From contig CAJTKV010000001.1 of assembly GCA_910577075.1 (NCBI GenBank), forward strand, positions 1 through 64,000: a stretch of DNA of 64,000 nucleotides. The letters are read 5' to 3'. This DNA is from an uncultured Bacilli bacterium (GTDB lineage: Bacteria; Bacillota_I; Bacilli_A; RF39; UBA660). Of this stretch, positions 28,782 to 37,742 are shown one piece after another. The first letter of the stretch is position 1. Every line of letters starts with the position of its first letter. A program made the translations under genes and the position numbers. Below the pieces are notes generated by a model. That model had not been told where the DNA came from and searched no databases. It saw only the letters and a list, made by a program, of their open reading frames with translations.

Positions 28782-29435
28782 TCACTTGCTAAGATGATTA
28801 TCTATTTTAAAAAATAATCTCTTTGCATCAAATTTCTTTGCAATCCATAAACCTAATTCCATAACTAATATACCACCTATTATATCAATAAACACGTGTT
28901 GTTTAACAAAAACTACAGATAAGAATACTAAAAAAGCATAAATAAGTGTAAATATTTTGTATATTTTAGGTACTTTTTGCATTTTTATCGATGATCTAAA
29001 ACACATCCAGCTTTCTAGGCAATGAATAGATGGGAATAAATTAACTGGACCATCCATTTTATAAATAAATGCTATCATATCATTAAAAATTCCCGTACCA
29101 AGTTCTGGTCTCACATAAGTAGTTGGCACAAGGCAAAAGAATATTAAACAAATAATCTTGGCAATTATGTCTGCTGCCACATACTGAAAACAATATTCCT
29201 TAGATTCTCGAGCGATTAAAATATAGCCGACAACCCATTCAACATAGCAAAAAACATAGATGAGGATAAAAATTGGAACTAAGGGAATTGCTTCATCTAC
29301 CGCCATCGTAAAATCATAATGAAAAAAATGATTAGTTACCAATTTTGAAACATTATAAACCAAAGTATTAGCAACAATTGCCATAGCCAAAGGAAAATAT
29401 GCATATTTAGGCACTATATTAGTAAACTTCTTCAT
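28782..29435 (-). CDS. PAP2-family lipid phosphatase
   Basis: A membrane protein of 217 aa with six likely helices. The motifs FPSIHCLES (second His motif) and KQHVFIDIIGG (third) are those of PAP2 phosphatases, which remove phosphate from phosphatidic acid, lysophosphatidic acid, PGP or undecaprenyl-PP. The start at 29435 follows AGGAG; an upstream in-frame ATG (29504) has none. It is first in the PAP2-flippase-pssA-psd operon. Confidence 0.8.
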   Translation of the reverse strand: MKKFTNIVPKYAYFPLAMAIVANTLVYNVSKLVTNHFFHYDFTMAVDEAIPLVPIFILIYVFCYVEWVVGYILIARESKEYCFQYVAADIIAKIICLIFFCLVPTTYVRPELGTGIFNDMIAFIYKMDGPVNLFPSIHCLESWMCFRSSIKMQKVPKIYKIFTLIYAFLVFLSVVFVKQHVFIDIIGGILVMELGLWIAKKFDAKRLFFKIDNHLSK

Positions 29436-29588
29436 TACTTCTTCACTCCTAGTACAACTATACCTATTCAATGTGACAACTAAATGACATTCTAAGCATT
29501 TCATATAAAGTATATCATTTATTCGCTAAAACACAAAATAAAAATACTACGCAATATAATAGTATTCTCACTTTCATATAGCTAACAT

Positions 29589-29708
29589 TTATGATTTTTT
29601 TATTATTAGTTCATAAATACCAGAACTATATTCATAAAATTCATTTATAAATGCTAATGCATCTTCTTTTCTACTTAAACTTGTTTCTTCAAAATAAAAT
29701 TTTTCCAT
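29589..29708 (-). CDS. 39-aa small protein at the end of the clean-up operon
   Basis: The frame begins MEKFYFEETS at 29708 and ends at TAA 29589-29591. An AAGGATGATG site lies about 7 bases upstream, directly after the HAD gene stop, so the spacing is operon-like. The sequence (LSRKEDALAFINEFY) is amphipathic and not low-complexity. I do not recognise it, but it looks like a real short gene. Confidence 0.5.
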   Translation of the reverse strand: MEKFYFEETSLSRKEDALAFINEFYEYSSGIYELIIKKS

Positions 29709-29726
29709 AATAAACATCATCCTTAA

Positions 29727-30344
29727 TTATTCCAAAAACTCTTCACAGACTTGTTTAATCTTATCAAGTTCCAAACCCGTTGCTAGTAAGGTATTCCAAC
29801 CATGTCTTTTAGCTTCTTCAATATTTTTTAAAGAATCATCGATAAACAATATATCTTTACTCTCAAAAGGTAATTTTTCACTTACTATATCATATATTTT
29901 AGAATCAGGCTTTTGACATCCTAGTTCAAAGGACAAAAAGACATAGTCATAATTATCTAAGCCAACTTGAGCATCCAACCTTTTCTTATCGACAATTGCC
30001 AAATTTGAAAGTATACCAATAAAGCATTTATCTCTTAAAGATACTTCAAAGTCTCTTACCTCATAATACGAAGAAATCTTTTCGAAATAATAATCATATC
30101 TTTCTAAAAACGTTTTAAAATCACATTGCAAATGATACTCTTCTCTTATTTCTTCAAATGTCTTTTCATATTCTTCCATACTCGAAATAGAAGATAATTG
30201 ATATTTTCCCAAGTTTATTTTATCGTCTATATCACAGCCAAATTCTTTAAACAAAAAATTATAGGCATCATAAACATTGTAATCAGTTGTATGTGATTCA
30301 ACTATATTACCCCAATCAAATAATATTACTTTATTCTTTTTCAT
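29727..30344 (-). CDS. HAD-family hydrolase (YihX-like)
   Basis: A 205-aa HAD enzyme. Motif I is FDWGN: the nucleophile is Asp10, and Gly stands at the D+2 position, as in the YihX group (FDLGN). Motif III is QKPDSKIY and motif IV FIDDS. Length fits a C1-cap phosphatase. The substrate is unknown; a sugar phosphate or damaged metabolite is plausible. It follows the NUDIX gene by 9 bases. Confidence 0.8.
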   Translation of the reverse strand: MKKNKVILFDWGNIVESHTTDYNVYDAYNFLFKEFGCDIDDKINLGKYQLSSISSMEEYEKTFEEIREEYHLQCDFKTFLERYDYYFEKISSYYEVRDFEVSLRDKCFIGILSNLAIVDKKRLDAQVGLDNYDYVFLSFELGCQKPDSKIYDIVSEKLPFESKDILFIDDSLKNIEEAKRHGWNTLLATGLELDKIKQVCEEFLE

Positions 30345-30353
30345 GTTAAACTC

Positions 30354-30809
30354 CTATTTATCATCGTATATACCTAGAATGTCTTTAACATTGTTCATCA
30401 TATTTTCTCCAACGCTATCCCATTTCAAATATTTATTAACATCTTCAATTTTGACAAACAGTCTTTTATAAGTCATACCGCTATCTACATCCGGTCTTAA
30501 AGTTCCAACTTTTTTTATTTTAGCAATCATTCTTACTTGAGCATAGCTATCAATCTCATCTCCGACAACTTCTTGAAATCCCAAATATTTTATATCGCCT
30601 ATCTCTGTATTCACTTCTTCTAAACACTCTCTTATTAATGTTCCCGCGATACTCTCATTAGCAAGTGGATGTCCTCCTGGTATGCGATATTCTCCCTCTT
30701 TTTCTTCATACAATAAAACCTGATTTTCATCATCAAGCAGGATTCCGGAAACCTGAGTTATCTTCATATTATCCGGAACATCTTCACTATGCCATAAATA
30801 TTTTACCAT
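30354..30809 (-). CDS. NUDIX hydrolase
   Basis: A 151-aa NUDIX enzyme with the box GHPLANE..., then RECLEEVNTEIG (consensus G-x5-E-x7-RE-x-x-EE-x-G with small changes). It cleaves nucleoside diphosphates linked to another moiety. Its place between RidA and a HAD enzyme fits damage control. Confidence 0.85.
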   Translation of the reverse strand: MVKYLWHSEDVPDNMKITQVSGILLDDENQVLLYEEKEGEYRIPGGHPLANESIAGTLIRECLEEVNTEIGDIKYLGFQEVVGDEIDSYAQVRMIAKIKKVGTLRPDVDSGMTYKRLFVKIEDVNKYLKWDSVGENMMNNVKDILGIYDDK

Positions 30810-30843
30810 TTAATCATTCCCATCATATGCTAAATCATCTAGA

Positions 30844-31242
30844 CTATTTTTCTAAAAGAGCCGTTACTTCAATCTCTATTTTGGCACCTTCTCTAGTTAG
30901 TTTATTAACCTCAACCATTGTTGAAACGGGCATAGAATTTTTAAAATATTCTGCTCGTATAGGTGAAACAATAGAAAAGTCATTCATATCTGTCAAATAG
31001 ATAACTGCCTTTATGACATTATCTAAACTTGCTCCAGCCAATTTCAGAATGTTATTGATATCTTCAAAAACCAAAAGAGTTTGCTCTGCTATATCGTCTG
31101 TAACTACTCTTTTATCTTCTCCCATTGGAGGTTGTATCCCCGAAACATAAATCATCGAATAATCTCCAAAATCTATTTTCTTCGCTGGTGTATAAACTCC
31201 TTTAATCTCCAAATCTACTGGTTTAATATTTTCAATTTTCAT
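30844..31242 (-). CDS. ridA: RidA-family enamine/imine deaminase
   Basis: A 132-aa protein with the YjgF/YER057c/UK114 fold. The signature lies in the C-terminal half, with MPVSTMVEVNKLTREGAKIEIEV in pieces and the Arg and Glu that activate the imine. RidA hydrolyses reactive 2-aminoacrylate-type compounds made by PLP enzymes. The trimer forms in the cytoplasm. It is 14 bases after the HD gene. Confidence 0.8.
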   Translation of the reverse strand: MKIENIKPVDLEIKGVYTPAKKIDFGDYSMIYVSGIQPPMGEDKRVVTDDIAEQTLLVFEDINNILKLAGASLDNVIKAVIYLTDMNDFSIVSPIRAEYFKNSMPVSTMVEVNKLTREGAKIEIEVTALLEK

Positions 31243-31256
31243 AATATTCCTCTTTC

Positions 31257-31853
31257 CTATAAATTTATCTTTACTTCGGGAAACAACTCATATAAATCAT
31301 AACCCAATAAATCATCAAAAAATTTCTTTAATTTATACGTTTCTTTCATATGATACTGAGTGGTTTGATAAGCACCCTTCCTCATAACCATCTCAACTAA
31401 TCGCTTATCAATTGTATATATCTCATCGGCACACATTAAATCGGCCAAACAGACCATTTTTTCATATAAAGTATACTCATGATTTTTGACAAAATCTGTA
31501 CGAAAAGAAGTAGCTTTTGGTATACCTCCTGCTGTACATAGATAGTCATTATTTAGATATGAATGCGTCAAAGCAATATTACAATACTCAATATCATATC
31601 CTTTTTCTTTCATATAATTATAGCCTTTAATTTCATGTCCATGATCGTCGGCACTTATTTTTCCAATATCATGCAAAAGAGCTAAGGTCTTGGCTTTCTC
31701 CACATCTGTATCATATCCTTTTTCCTTAAATGCGCCAGCCAATCTCTCAACGACTGATGCTACATATATAGAATGTACAATCCATCTATCGGAGCTCTTT
31801 TTACCACGCTCACCATTCAATATTTTTAATATATCCTCACTCTTTGGAATCAT
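31257..31853 (-). CDS. HD-domain phosphohydrolase-like protein
   Basis: A 198-aa protein with LALLHDIGKI (metal-binding His-Asp) and further His/Asp residues, so it is a probable metal-dependent phosphohydrolase. The start is ATG at 31853 with GGTGGTG upstream; it overlaps the fusion gene by 17 bases. Substrate unknown; a nucleotide or phosphorylated intermediate is suggested by the operon. Confidence 0.75.
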   Translation of the reverse strand: MIPKSEDILKILNGERGKKSSDRWIVHSIYVASVVERLAGAFKEKGYDTDVEKAKTLALLHDIGKISADDHGHEIKGYNYMKEKGYDIEYCNIALTHSYLNNDYLCTAGGIPKATSFRTDFVKNHEYTLYEKMVCLADLMCADEIYTIDKRLVEMVMRKGAYQTTQYHMKETYKLKKFFDDLLGYDLYELFPEVKINL

Positions 31854-33279
31854 TTTCACCACCGAGCTTTCTAAACAAATCATCATATATTTGATACGAT
31901 GATAGATATACTACCATATCAGCTTTCCTATTTTCATAATTACCTTCATAAGCCAAGTCCTTATTTATCATAGGAACATCTACAACTTTTCTTACAAACC
32001 ATCTAGGATTAATCATATAGGCAATCACAGCAATATCCCAAATCGGCCATCTATCCCGATGCTGATATGTTTTCGTATAATAATCAAAGCCATCAATTAA
32101 ATATTTGTGTAGAGGATTATTGATATCCATCTTATGCTCTAATTCATAAACTGTAGTTTCCAAATTAGATGCAACCCCCTTACATGGAATTATCGTCAAT
32201 TTAACATCTGATGAAAAAATTTCTTTTACGGCATCTACATCTTTAAAGTTTGCCTCATGCAAATTATTCGGATAGAAAAAATTATGTCCACCCAACCAAA
32301 TAATCTCAATCCTATCAATTATTTTAGGCTCATATTTTATTGCCAATGCCACATTCGTTATCGCTCCAATAGCCATAATATAGGTTTTTTCATTTTTTAA
32401 GGCAATATCTATTATTTTATCAACTGCTTCATTTCTTTCACTATAGCCATTTAACATATAATTAGTTGAGCCCCTAAATATCCTATCGAAGCTCTTAAGA
32501 CCCAATAAATCACATATTTTTCTCGCTTCTTTATAACTATTTTCTATTCCCGAATCATCATAAAAGCGCGTCTCTTTTCTAAATGGCGCGATGGTTATTG
32601 CCTCGACATCAAAAATATCCAGCGACTTAAACATATAAGCAATAGCAAACTGATCATCCGATTCATTATAAGTATCCGTATCCAATATAACTTTATATTT
32701 AGATTTCCCATAATTACAAACTATATCATATATTTCTTCCCAACTATGTGCTCGCTTTATATAATCATTATCCCTATTGAAAGGCATATCCATAATTATG
32801 GGATACAACCCAAATTTATAGGCATCTATACAATTTTTAAGCGAATCATCAATCAATATTGGAATATTATTTTTTAAACAAATCTCCGTCTTATCATGGA
32901 CATTATAGGCATTTGTCAGAAATAGTTTATCATATGGAATATCGTATTTTGCTAGCCATTCTTCCGTCATTTTTCTAGGATTACTATATTCTCCATTATC
33001 TCTTCCACTTATAATATAAATTTCATAACCCTTATCTCTTAACATCTTTATATATTTAGATGCCTCGGGAATAGGCTCAAAATCCTGAGCAATTTTTTCT
33101 AAATTATTTTTATAGAACTTCTTTTCTTCTTCACTAGTCCAATTAAATTTGCATCTTACTTTTGGACTATCATTAACTATTCCTGGTCCACCAATTTCCT
33201 CATCATGCTTTATATATGCTTTTAAAAGTACTTCATCAAAATTCGAAATAACATTGTCAATATCTAATCCGATTCGCAT
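31837..33279 (-). CDS. Fusion of a 5'-nucleotidase-like HAD domain and a nucleoside hydrolase
   Basis: A 480-aa protein with two enzyme domains. Residues 1-190 are a HAD 5'(3')-deoxyribonucleotidase-like domain: Asp6 and Asp8 in GLDIDNVI, the middle Ser in YIISGRD, and the acidic pair Asp144-Asp145. Residues 195-480 are a nucleoside hydrolase (IUNH): D-T-D-T-Y-N-E-S-D-D at 200-209 binds calcium and ribose, and AIGAITNVALAI matches the conserved GPLTN region. The first half would take a nucleotide to a nucleoside and the second would release base and ribose. A linker of about 5-10 residues joins them. It is first of the operon that continues with HD, RidA, NUDIX and HAD proteins. Confidence 0.8.
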   Translation of the reverse strand: MRIGLDIDNVISNFDEVLLKAYIKHDEEIGGPGIVNDSPKVRCKFNWTSEEEKKFYKNNLEKIAQDFEPIPEASKYIKMLRDKGYEIYIISGRDNGEYSNPRKMTEEWLAKYDIPYDKLFLTNAYNVHDKTEICLKNNIPILIDDSLKNCIDAYKFGLYPIIMDMPFNRDNDYIKRAHSWEEIYDIVCNYGKSKYKVILDTDTYNESDDQFAIAYMFKSLDIFDVEAITIAPFRKETRFYDDSGIENSYKEARKICDLLGLKSFDRIFRGSTNYMLNGYSERNEAVDKIIDIALKNEKTYIMAIGAITNVALAIKYEPKIIDRIEIIWLGGHNFFYPNNLHEANFKDVDAVKEIFSSDVKLTIIPCKGVASNLETTVYELEHKMDINNPLHKYLIDGFDYYTKTYQHRDRWPIWDIAVIAYMINPRWFVRKVVDVPMINKDLAYEGNYENRKADMVVYLSSYQIYDDLFRKLGGENDSKE

Positions 33280-33314
33280 AGTCTCACCATACTCATTATA
33301 ACATAGTTAATATA

Positions 33315-33449
33315 CTATTCACATTTTTTTGCATACTCATTGTCTATATCATAAAGTATTTTATCTCCCGTATAAAAAAACTTCGTAGCCTTAACACACC
33401 CCATTAAACACGGAATATTGTACTCTCGCGAAAATATTGCCGATAACAT
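33315..33449 (-). pseudogene. Remnant of a PEP-utilising mobile domain
   Basis: A 44-codon frame begins MLSAIFSREYNIPCLMG and continues with KATKFFYTGDKILYDI, ending at TAG 33315-33317. This matches the swivelling phosphohistidine domain of PEP synthase or rifampin phosphotransferase (S-x-x-x-I-x-REY-x-IP-x-x-x-G...AT...GD), but the catalytic His and all other domains are missing. A stop lies just upstream in the same frame, so it is a leftover C-terminus. Confidence 0.6.
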
Positions 33450-33705
33450 AATTCAATTTAATAATAATAGATATAGAATATTAACCAATAATATAATAAA
33501 AAGATTTACCACAGTAAATCTATTTTATAACGACAAATATGACGATATATTTATTTCTTATAACAATTCTATTTATCAACTATCAATCTATAAAAACTTA
33601 TCATCTAAAAAAGGAAACTCCAAATATTTTCTATAGCAATTAAAAAACTACATAAATACATAACCTAAATAACAATTCGGAGTAATTTTGAGAGTAACTT
33701 TAAAA

Positions 33706-33727
33706 AAACAACGTAATTACGTTGTTT
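33706..33727 (-). terminator. Terminator after tRNA-Gln
   Basis: A perfect 22-bp palindrome (AAACAACGTAA / TTACGTTGTTT) is followed by a T run on the minus strand, 12 bases beyond the tRNA 3' end. Confidence 0.75.
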
Positions 33728-33739
33728 AAATTGACTAAA

Positions 33740-33815
33740 TGGTTGCCCCAGTAGGATTCGAACCTACGGAATAACAGGGTCAGAGCCTGCCGCCTTACCG
33801 CTTGGCTATGGGGCA
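33740..33815 (-). tRNA. tRNA-Gln (anticodon CUG)
   Basis: On the minus strand the gene reads TGCCCCA at the 5' acceptor, a GGTAAGGC D-arm, an anticodon loop CTCTGAC (anticodon CTG, decodes CAG), TTCGAATCC in the T-arm and a 3' TGGGGCA-A-CCA. The acceptor has seven pairs and the CCA is encoded. A terminator follows. Confidence 0.9.
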
Positions 33816-33858
33816 AAATTTGATACCACATATATAATATCAAAAAATTTACCAAATG

Positions 33859-34022
33859 TCATTTGATTTTAATAAATTGTAACTCATTTCCATCAATATC
33901 TTTAATAAATATTGACTTGCGCTTCAAATCTCCATAGAATGCATTAGAAAAATCTATGCCCATACTATGAAGTAAATCGATTAATTCGCCTTCTTCGTCA
34001 TAACTATATAGATGCCCTCTTT
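33859..34022 (-). pseudogene. C-terminal remnant of a VOC (glyoxalase-like) gene
   Basis: The frame ends with KRKSIFIKDIDGNELQFI before TGA at 33859-33861, which is the typical VOC-family C-terminal strand that bears a metal ligand in full proteins. Only about 50 codons remain, and the upstream part runs into an HTH fragment in a different frame. It is a gene relic. Confidence 0.6.
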
Positions 34023-34154
34023 TTCTAACTCATCTTTGTAACTCCTAACCATTCTTGGAGACACTTCAAGCATATTAGCTAGTTCTTTGCATGAATGTCT
34101 TTTACCAGATGATAAAATATCTAACATTTTTATATTCTTTGAAATTTTTGACAT
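33981..34154 (-). pseudogene. Truncated HTH regulator fragment
   Basis: A 57-codon frame starts at ATG 34154 (AGGGTG upstream) inside the end of the methyltransferase gene. It reads SCKELANMLEVSPRMVRSYK, the HTH_11 / WYL-regulator N-terminus, and breaks off after DELEKEGIYI at the junction with the VOC relic. The usual effector domain is lost. It could still bind DNA as a small protein, but decay is more likely. Confidence 0.55.
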
Positions 34155-34780
34155 TTATTCACCCTCTTTTTCCTTAAATAATATACTAATTGATCATATC
34201 CCAATTCAAACTCGGCATCTCTTATGATCTTATTTCTTTCAATTACTTGAAAATTACAATTGGTAAATAACTCTTCTATCTCCAACATTCTATAATAACT
34301 CACAAATTCCTCTAAAGATTCATCAAAAGGTTCTGAAACCATTTTCTCGCCATCTCCCTCTTGAAGGATTATAAAGAAAATACCATCATCTTTTAAAAGA
34401 TCATAGATTGAATCAAATAATCTTTGCATATTCTTTTTTTCTACATGAATAGTAGAATTAATAGCCATTACTCCATCATATCTCTTATTCAAATCCAAAT
34501 TGAGCATATCCATAACATAAAAATTAGCATTGCTAACTTTATCTTTAGCAATATTAATCATATTAGTTGAATAATCTATTCCATCTAATATTTTTCCCTT
34601 ATCTGCTACATACTTAGTAAAACTGCCCATCGCACAACCTAAATCGAGAATATTGTTTCCCCTTACTAAATCTATAAACTTATCTATATATTCATCATAT
34701 GGGTGATCATTCCAAAGTTCTCTATCATAAATATCCGCTATTTTATCATAAGCTTCTCTCGTCTTCATTATTGCATCCAT
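34130..34780 (-). CDS. Class I SAM-dependent methyltransferase
   Basis: A 216-aa protein with NNILDLGCAMGSF (SAM-binding motif I), GIDYS (motif II) and FYVMDML. It resembles Methyltransf_11/25 enzymes that act on small molecules. A Tyr-rich N-terminus (AYDKIADIYD) is common in this group. The substrate is unknown. It starts with AGGAG 9 bases before the ATG. Confidence 0.8.
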   Translation of the reverse strand: MDAIMKTREAYDKIADIYDRELWNDHPYDEYIDKFIDLVRGNNILDLGCAMGSFTKYVADKGKILDGIDYSTNMINIAKDKVSNANFYVMDMLNLDLNKRYDGVMAINSTIHVEKKNMQRLFDSIYDLLKDDGIFFIILQEGDGEKMVSEPFDESLEEFVSYYRMLEIEELFTNCNFQVIERNKIIRDAEFELGYDQLVYYLRKKRVNKCQKFQRI

Positions 34781-34813
34781 ACTAATTCGCTCCTAACAAC
34801 ATTATACCATAAT

Positions 34814-34836
34814 AAAAAGGCCTTTTAAGACCTTCC
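34814..34836 (-). terminator. Intrinsic terminator after peptidase E-like gene
   Basis: The minus strand gives AAGGTCTT and AAGGCCTT, which pair with one G-U, followed by TTTATT. Confidence 0.6.
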
Positions 34837-35577
34837 TATAAAACTAAAGTACCGCTTATTACATACTTTTCCCCATTTTCACATATTTTCTCTATAACTT
34901 CATCTTTGATAAAATATATTTCTCCGAAAGCCGTTATACTGCTATCATCAATCAAAATATGACTTCCATCTGTTATAGCATAAATACATCTCTCATTAGA
35001 CTCTCTTTCAATATATCTTCTTTGATATATTTCTTTCTCCGTTAGACCATCTTCACTCAAAATAAAATGAGGTTCAATATTAATATCCGTAACTCCTAAA
35101 CCATCAAAGTAAATCGGTTCTGAGTTTTCCATCTCTTCAGGACTATTAAAAACTGAAGAAGACATATTTAAAGCACCAGCACTTTGTCCCATCAAGATTC
35201 CATCAAAATTCTTAAGTATATCTTTTAATCCTATTTTTTCAAAAAATTGATGTTGCGTATATGTATCTCCTCCACTTAGATAAATAAAATCGGCATTCTC
35301 AACCATCCTTTTGGCATCTAGGGCATTTCTTTCATCTAATGTCTGATAATCTAAAAATGTTATTCCCGATAGTTTTAATGTTTCAAATAACAATGCCGAA
35401 TATTCCGAAACTTTCTCAATATCTTGATAATCGGATGCTACAAATAATATAGAATTATTTTTATTAAGATGCTTTTTTATTTGGTCAACTAGTCCATTCG
35501 TATTATCAATTTCCTTTGCAACCTTTTTTCCATCAACTTTTTGATAATGATTTAAATTACTCGTAAAAATTAATCAT
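34836..35577 (-). pseudogene. Peptidase E-like (S51) hydrolase with an N-terminal frameshift
   Basis: The frame carries SGGDTYTQ and the nucleophile elbow MGQSAGALNM, where Ser is the catalytic residue of peptidase E/cyanophycinase-type enzymes that cut Asp- or acidic-end peptides. In this frame no ATG precedes, but at 35577 an ATG-ATT-AAT-TTT leads in, one base out of frame. Removing one T from the T5 run (35565-35569) gives M-I-N-F-T-S-N-L-N-H, a typical start, and a protein of about 246 aa. It follows the S66 peptidase gene by 5 bases. Indel by decay or sequencing is likely. Confidence 0.75.
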
Positions 35578-35582
35578 ATTCA

Positions 35583-36659
35583 TCAATCCTCACTTAATAT
35601 TTTTGTATCAACTGTTATTGTCTTGTTACCATAATCAACTATTGTCTTAGCATCATAGGGAATTATACATCTTGGTACAGAATGACCAAAGTTAACATTA
35701 TATAAAACAGGTGTATCAATATCTTCAAAAACCTTACTTATTACTTGTTTATATTCTTCGTAATATACTTCATCAATTGGCTTACCAAATATTACCCCTT
35801 GAACTAAACTTAGTATATTCTTTTTCTTAAAGTAAGATAACATCTCTTCCAATTTTTCTGGTGTTGATTTTTCATCACTAGTCTCTAAAAACAATATTTT
35901 TTTCTTCCACTCATCATCACTAGGTAAAATATTATATTTTTGATATACAGCTGCTGCTTCTTCATATCTTCCACCTACATATGCTTCATATATACTTTCA
36001 ATACAACCACCATATAGCTTACCAGTCCTTTTTCCCTCACCATTTAAAATTTCAAAGCCATGAGTTTCTTTTACCATTTCTCTTGGCTTACCCAACTCAT
36101 CTACTCCATAACTCTTTCTATCCATATACCAAACAGGACTAGAAGTTATCTCCATCTTATCTAGTGCCTCAAAATAATAATCAAAATACTTTTTCGTATA
36201 AGGTAACATTTCACTGTCTAATTCCGCAATATCGACAAGTAGACAAGGACCATAAAATGTTGATAACCCCAATCTATTCAACATTAAATGATTATTTGTC
36301 GTGTCAGAAAAGCCCGTAAATATCTTAGGATTCTTTTTTACTGCCTCGATAAACTCTTCATCTTCCATGAGATAGGGAATTGTTTTATAAGTATCAAATC
36401 CTCCAATGGCGTTTATTATTCCCTTTATTTCTGGATCCATAAATGCCTGCTTTAAATCATGAGCTCGAGCTTCAGGATGCGCCTCTAAATAATCCATATC
36501 TTTTAAAGCATTATCCATTATTACGGGAATAAGTCCCATTTCCTCTAATCTTTTAATTCCTAAATCTAATTCATGTTTACAAAAAGGCATACCTAACAAA
36601 CCTCTTGATAAACTAACTATTGCTACCTTATCTCCTTTTTTTAAACTTTTTGGTTGCAT
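35583..36659 (-). CDS. S66-family LD-carboxypeptidase-like protein (MccF group)
   Basis: A 358-aa serine peptidase. Nucleophile Ser is in FTGFSDTTNNH, the Glu in GGCIESI, and the His in NFGHSVPRC. S66 enzymes trim the D-Ala from L-D cross-links in peptidoglycan or cut microcin C. Length matches the MccF-like group. The ATG at 36659 is 80 bases after the next upstream gene. It precedes the peptidase E-like gene, so two peptidases form an operon. Confidence 0.85.
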   Translation of the reverse strand: MQPKSLKKGDKVAIVSLSRGLLGMPFCKHELDLGIKRLEEMGLIPVIMDNALKDMDYLEAHPEARAHDLKQAFMDPEIKGIINAIGGFDTYKTIPYLMEDEEFIEAVKKNPKIFTGFSDTTNNHLMLNRLGLSTFYGPCLLVDIAELDSEMLPYTKKYFDYYFEALDKMEITSSPVWYMDRKSYGVDELGKPREMVKETHGFEILNGEGKRTGKLYGGCIESIYEAYVGGRYEEAAAVYQKYNILPSDDEWKKKILFLETSDEKSTPEKLEEMLSYFKKKNILSLVQGVIFGKPIDEVYYEEYKQVISKVFEDIDTPVLYNVNFGHSVPRCIIPYDAKTIVDYGNKTITVDTKILSED

Positions 36660-36746
36660 AATATCATCTCCAAATTTATTATATCATCTGTTTTTATTTT
36701 CTTCATCTTTTTCTTTTAACTATCTAACTATATTTCTCAATTTAAA

Positions 36747-37742
36747 TTATTTATATAACAAACTACAAATATTTATTCTAGTTTCATTATTATGCTGACC
36801 ATTTATATAATATTTACTTAAATCTTCATATTCCGAATTTACCGTATCTTCAAAAGTAACTTTATAAAACAATCCTCCCTTGCATCTAGTATAGCTTATA
36901 ACTGCATGATCATTTTCCACCTGCTTAACACTTTCATCCAATAGTTCTTTATATATTTTTATCTTTTCTTTTATTAACTTCTTTATATCATTATTATTTA
37001 AATAATCTAAAACAGCATATTGTAAAAATGCCGAAGTACACAAATCAAAACTGTTTTTATAACTATATAATACATTCATAAAGCCATCCGAGCATATAAT
37101 ATATCCCACATTAATAGATGGACTTATTAACTTGGAAAATGTTCCCAAATAGATGATATTTTTTCCATTATTCATTTCATATAATGTTCTATATTTATAA
37201 TCAGTATAATTAATTAAGCTATAGGGATCATCCTCAATAACTAAGACATCATATTTGTTGATAATATCCAAAAACTTACTTCTTACTTCATTAGACCAAG
37301 CATATCCAGTTGGATTATTAAAAGTTGGTGTTACATAGATTGCTCTCGGTTTATACATTGCTAGAATGTCTTCTAGTTCTTGTAAGTCGAAGCCATCTTC
37401 TCCTAAATCACAGCCAAGCAAATTAATATTTATCTTTTTAAAGACATCAAGAGCACCAAAATAAGTTGGCTGTTCCACTAGAATTGTATTTCCTTCATTA
37501 AATAAGGCATAAGCTAGCAAATTAAGAGATTGCTGAGAACCACTAGTTATTATTATATCTTTATAGTTAACATTGTAATCCCAAATAGATTTTAAAAAAT
37601 CCGCAATACTCTCTCTTAATTCTTTCATTCCCTTCGGACTAACATAGGTATTAAAATTAATGCCACTATCGACAACTGTTCTAATACTTTTATTTATCCC
37701 TTCACTATCTATTAAATTGTATATACCGAGCGATTTATTCAT
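36747..37742 (-). CDS. PLP-dependent aminotransferase (class I/II, MocR/ArAT type)
   Basis: A 331-aa fold-type I enzyme. ITSGSQQSLNL is the cofactor-phosphate region, YVTPTFNNPTG the conserved Asn-containing motif, EDDPYS the PLP aspartate, and GTFSKLISP holds the Schiff-base Lys. It is shorter than the usual 390 aa because the N-terminus is abbreviated. It transfers amino groups; the partner is unknown. It is the last gene of the CoaC-CysE operon. Confidence 0.8.
   Translation of the reverse strand: MNKSLGIYNLIDSEGINKSIRTVVDSGINFNTYVSPKGMKELRESIADFLKSIWDYNVNYKDIIITSGSQQSLNLLAYALFNEGNTILVEQPTYFGALDVFKKININLLGCDLGEDGFDLQELEDILAMYKPRAIYVTPTFNNPTGYAWSNEVRSKFLDIINKYDVLVIEDDPYSLINYTDYKYRTLYEMNNGKNIIYLGTFSKLISPSINVGYIICSDGFMNVLYSYKNSFDLCTSAFLQYAVLDYLNNNDIKKLIKEKIKIYKELLDESVKQVENDHAVISYTRCKGGLFYKVTFEDTVNSEYEDLSKYYINGQHNNETRINICSLLYK

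Noticed and set aside
33418..33636. Plus-strand open frame of 72 codons with a TTG start
   Set aside because: It is AT-rich low-complexity sequence opposite a better-supported minus-strand PEP-utilising remnant, with no convincing ribosome site.
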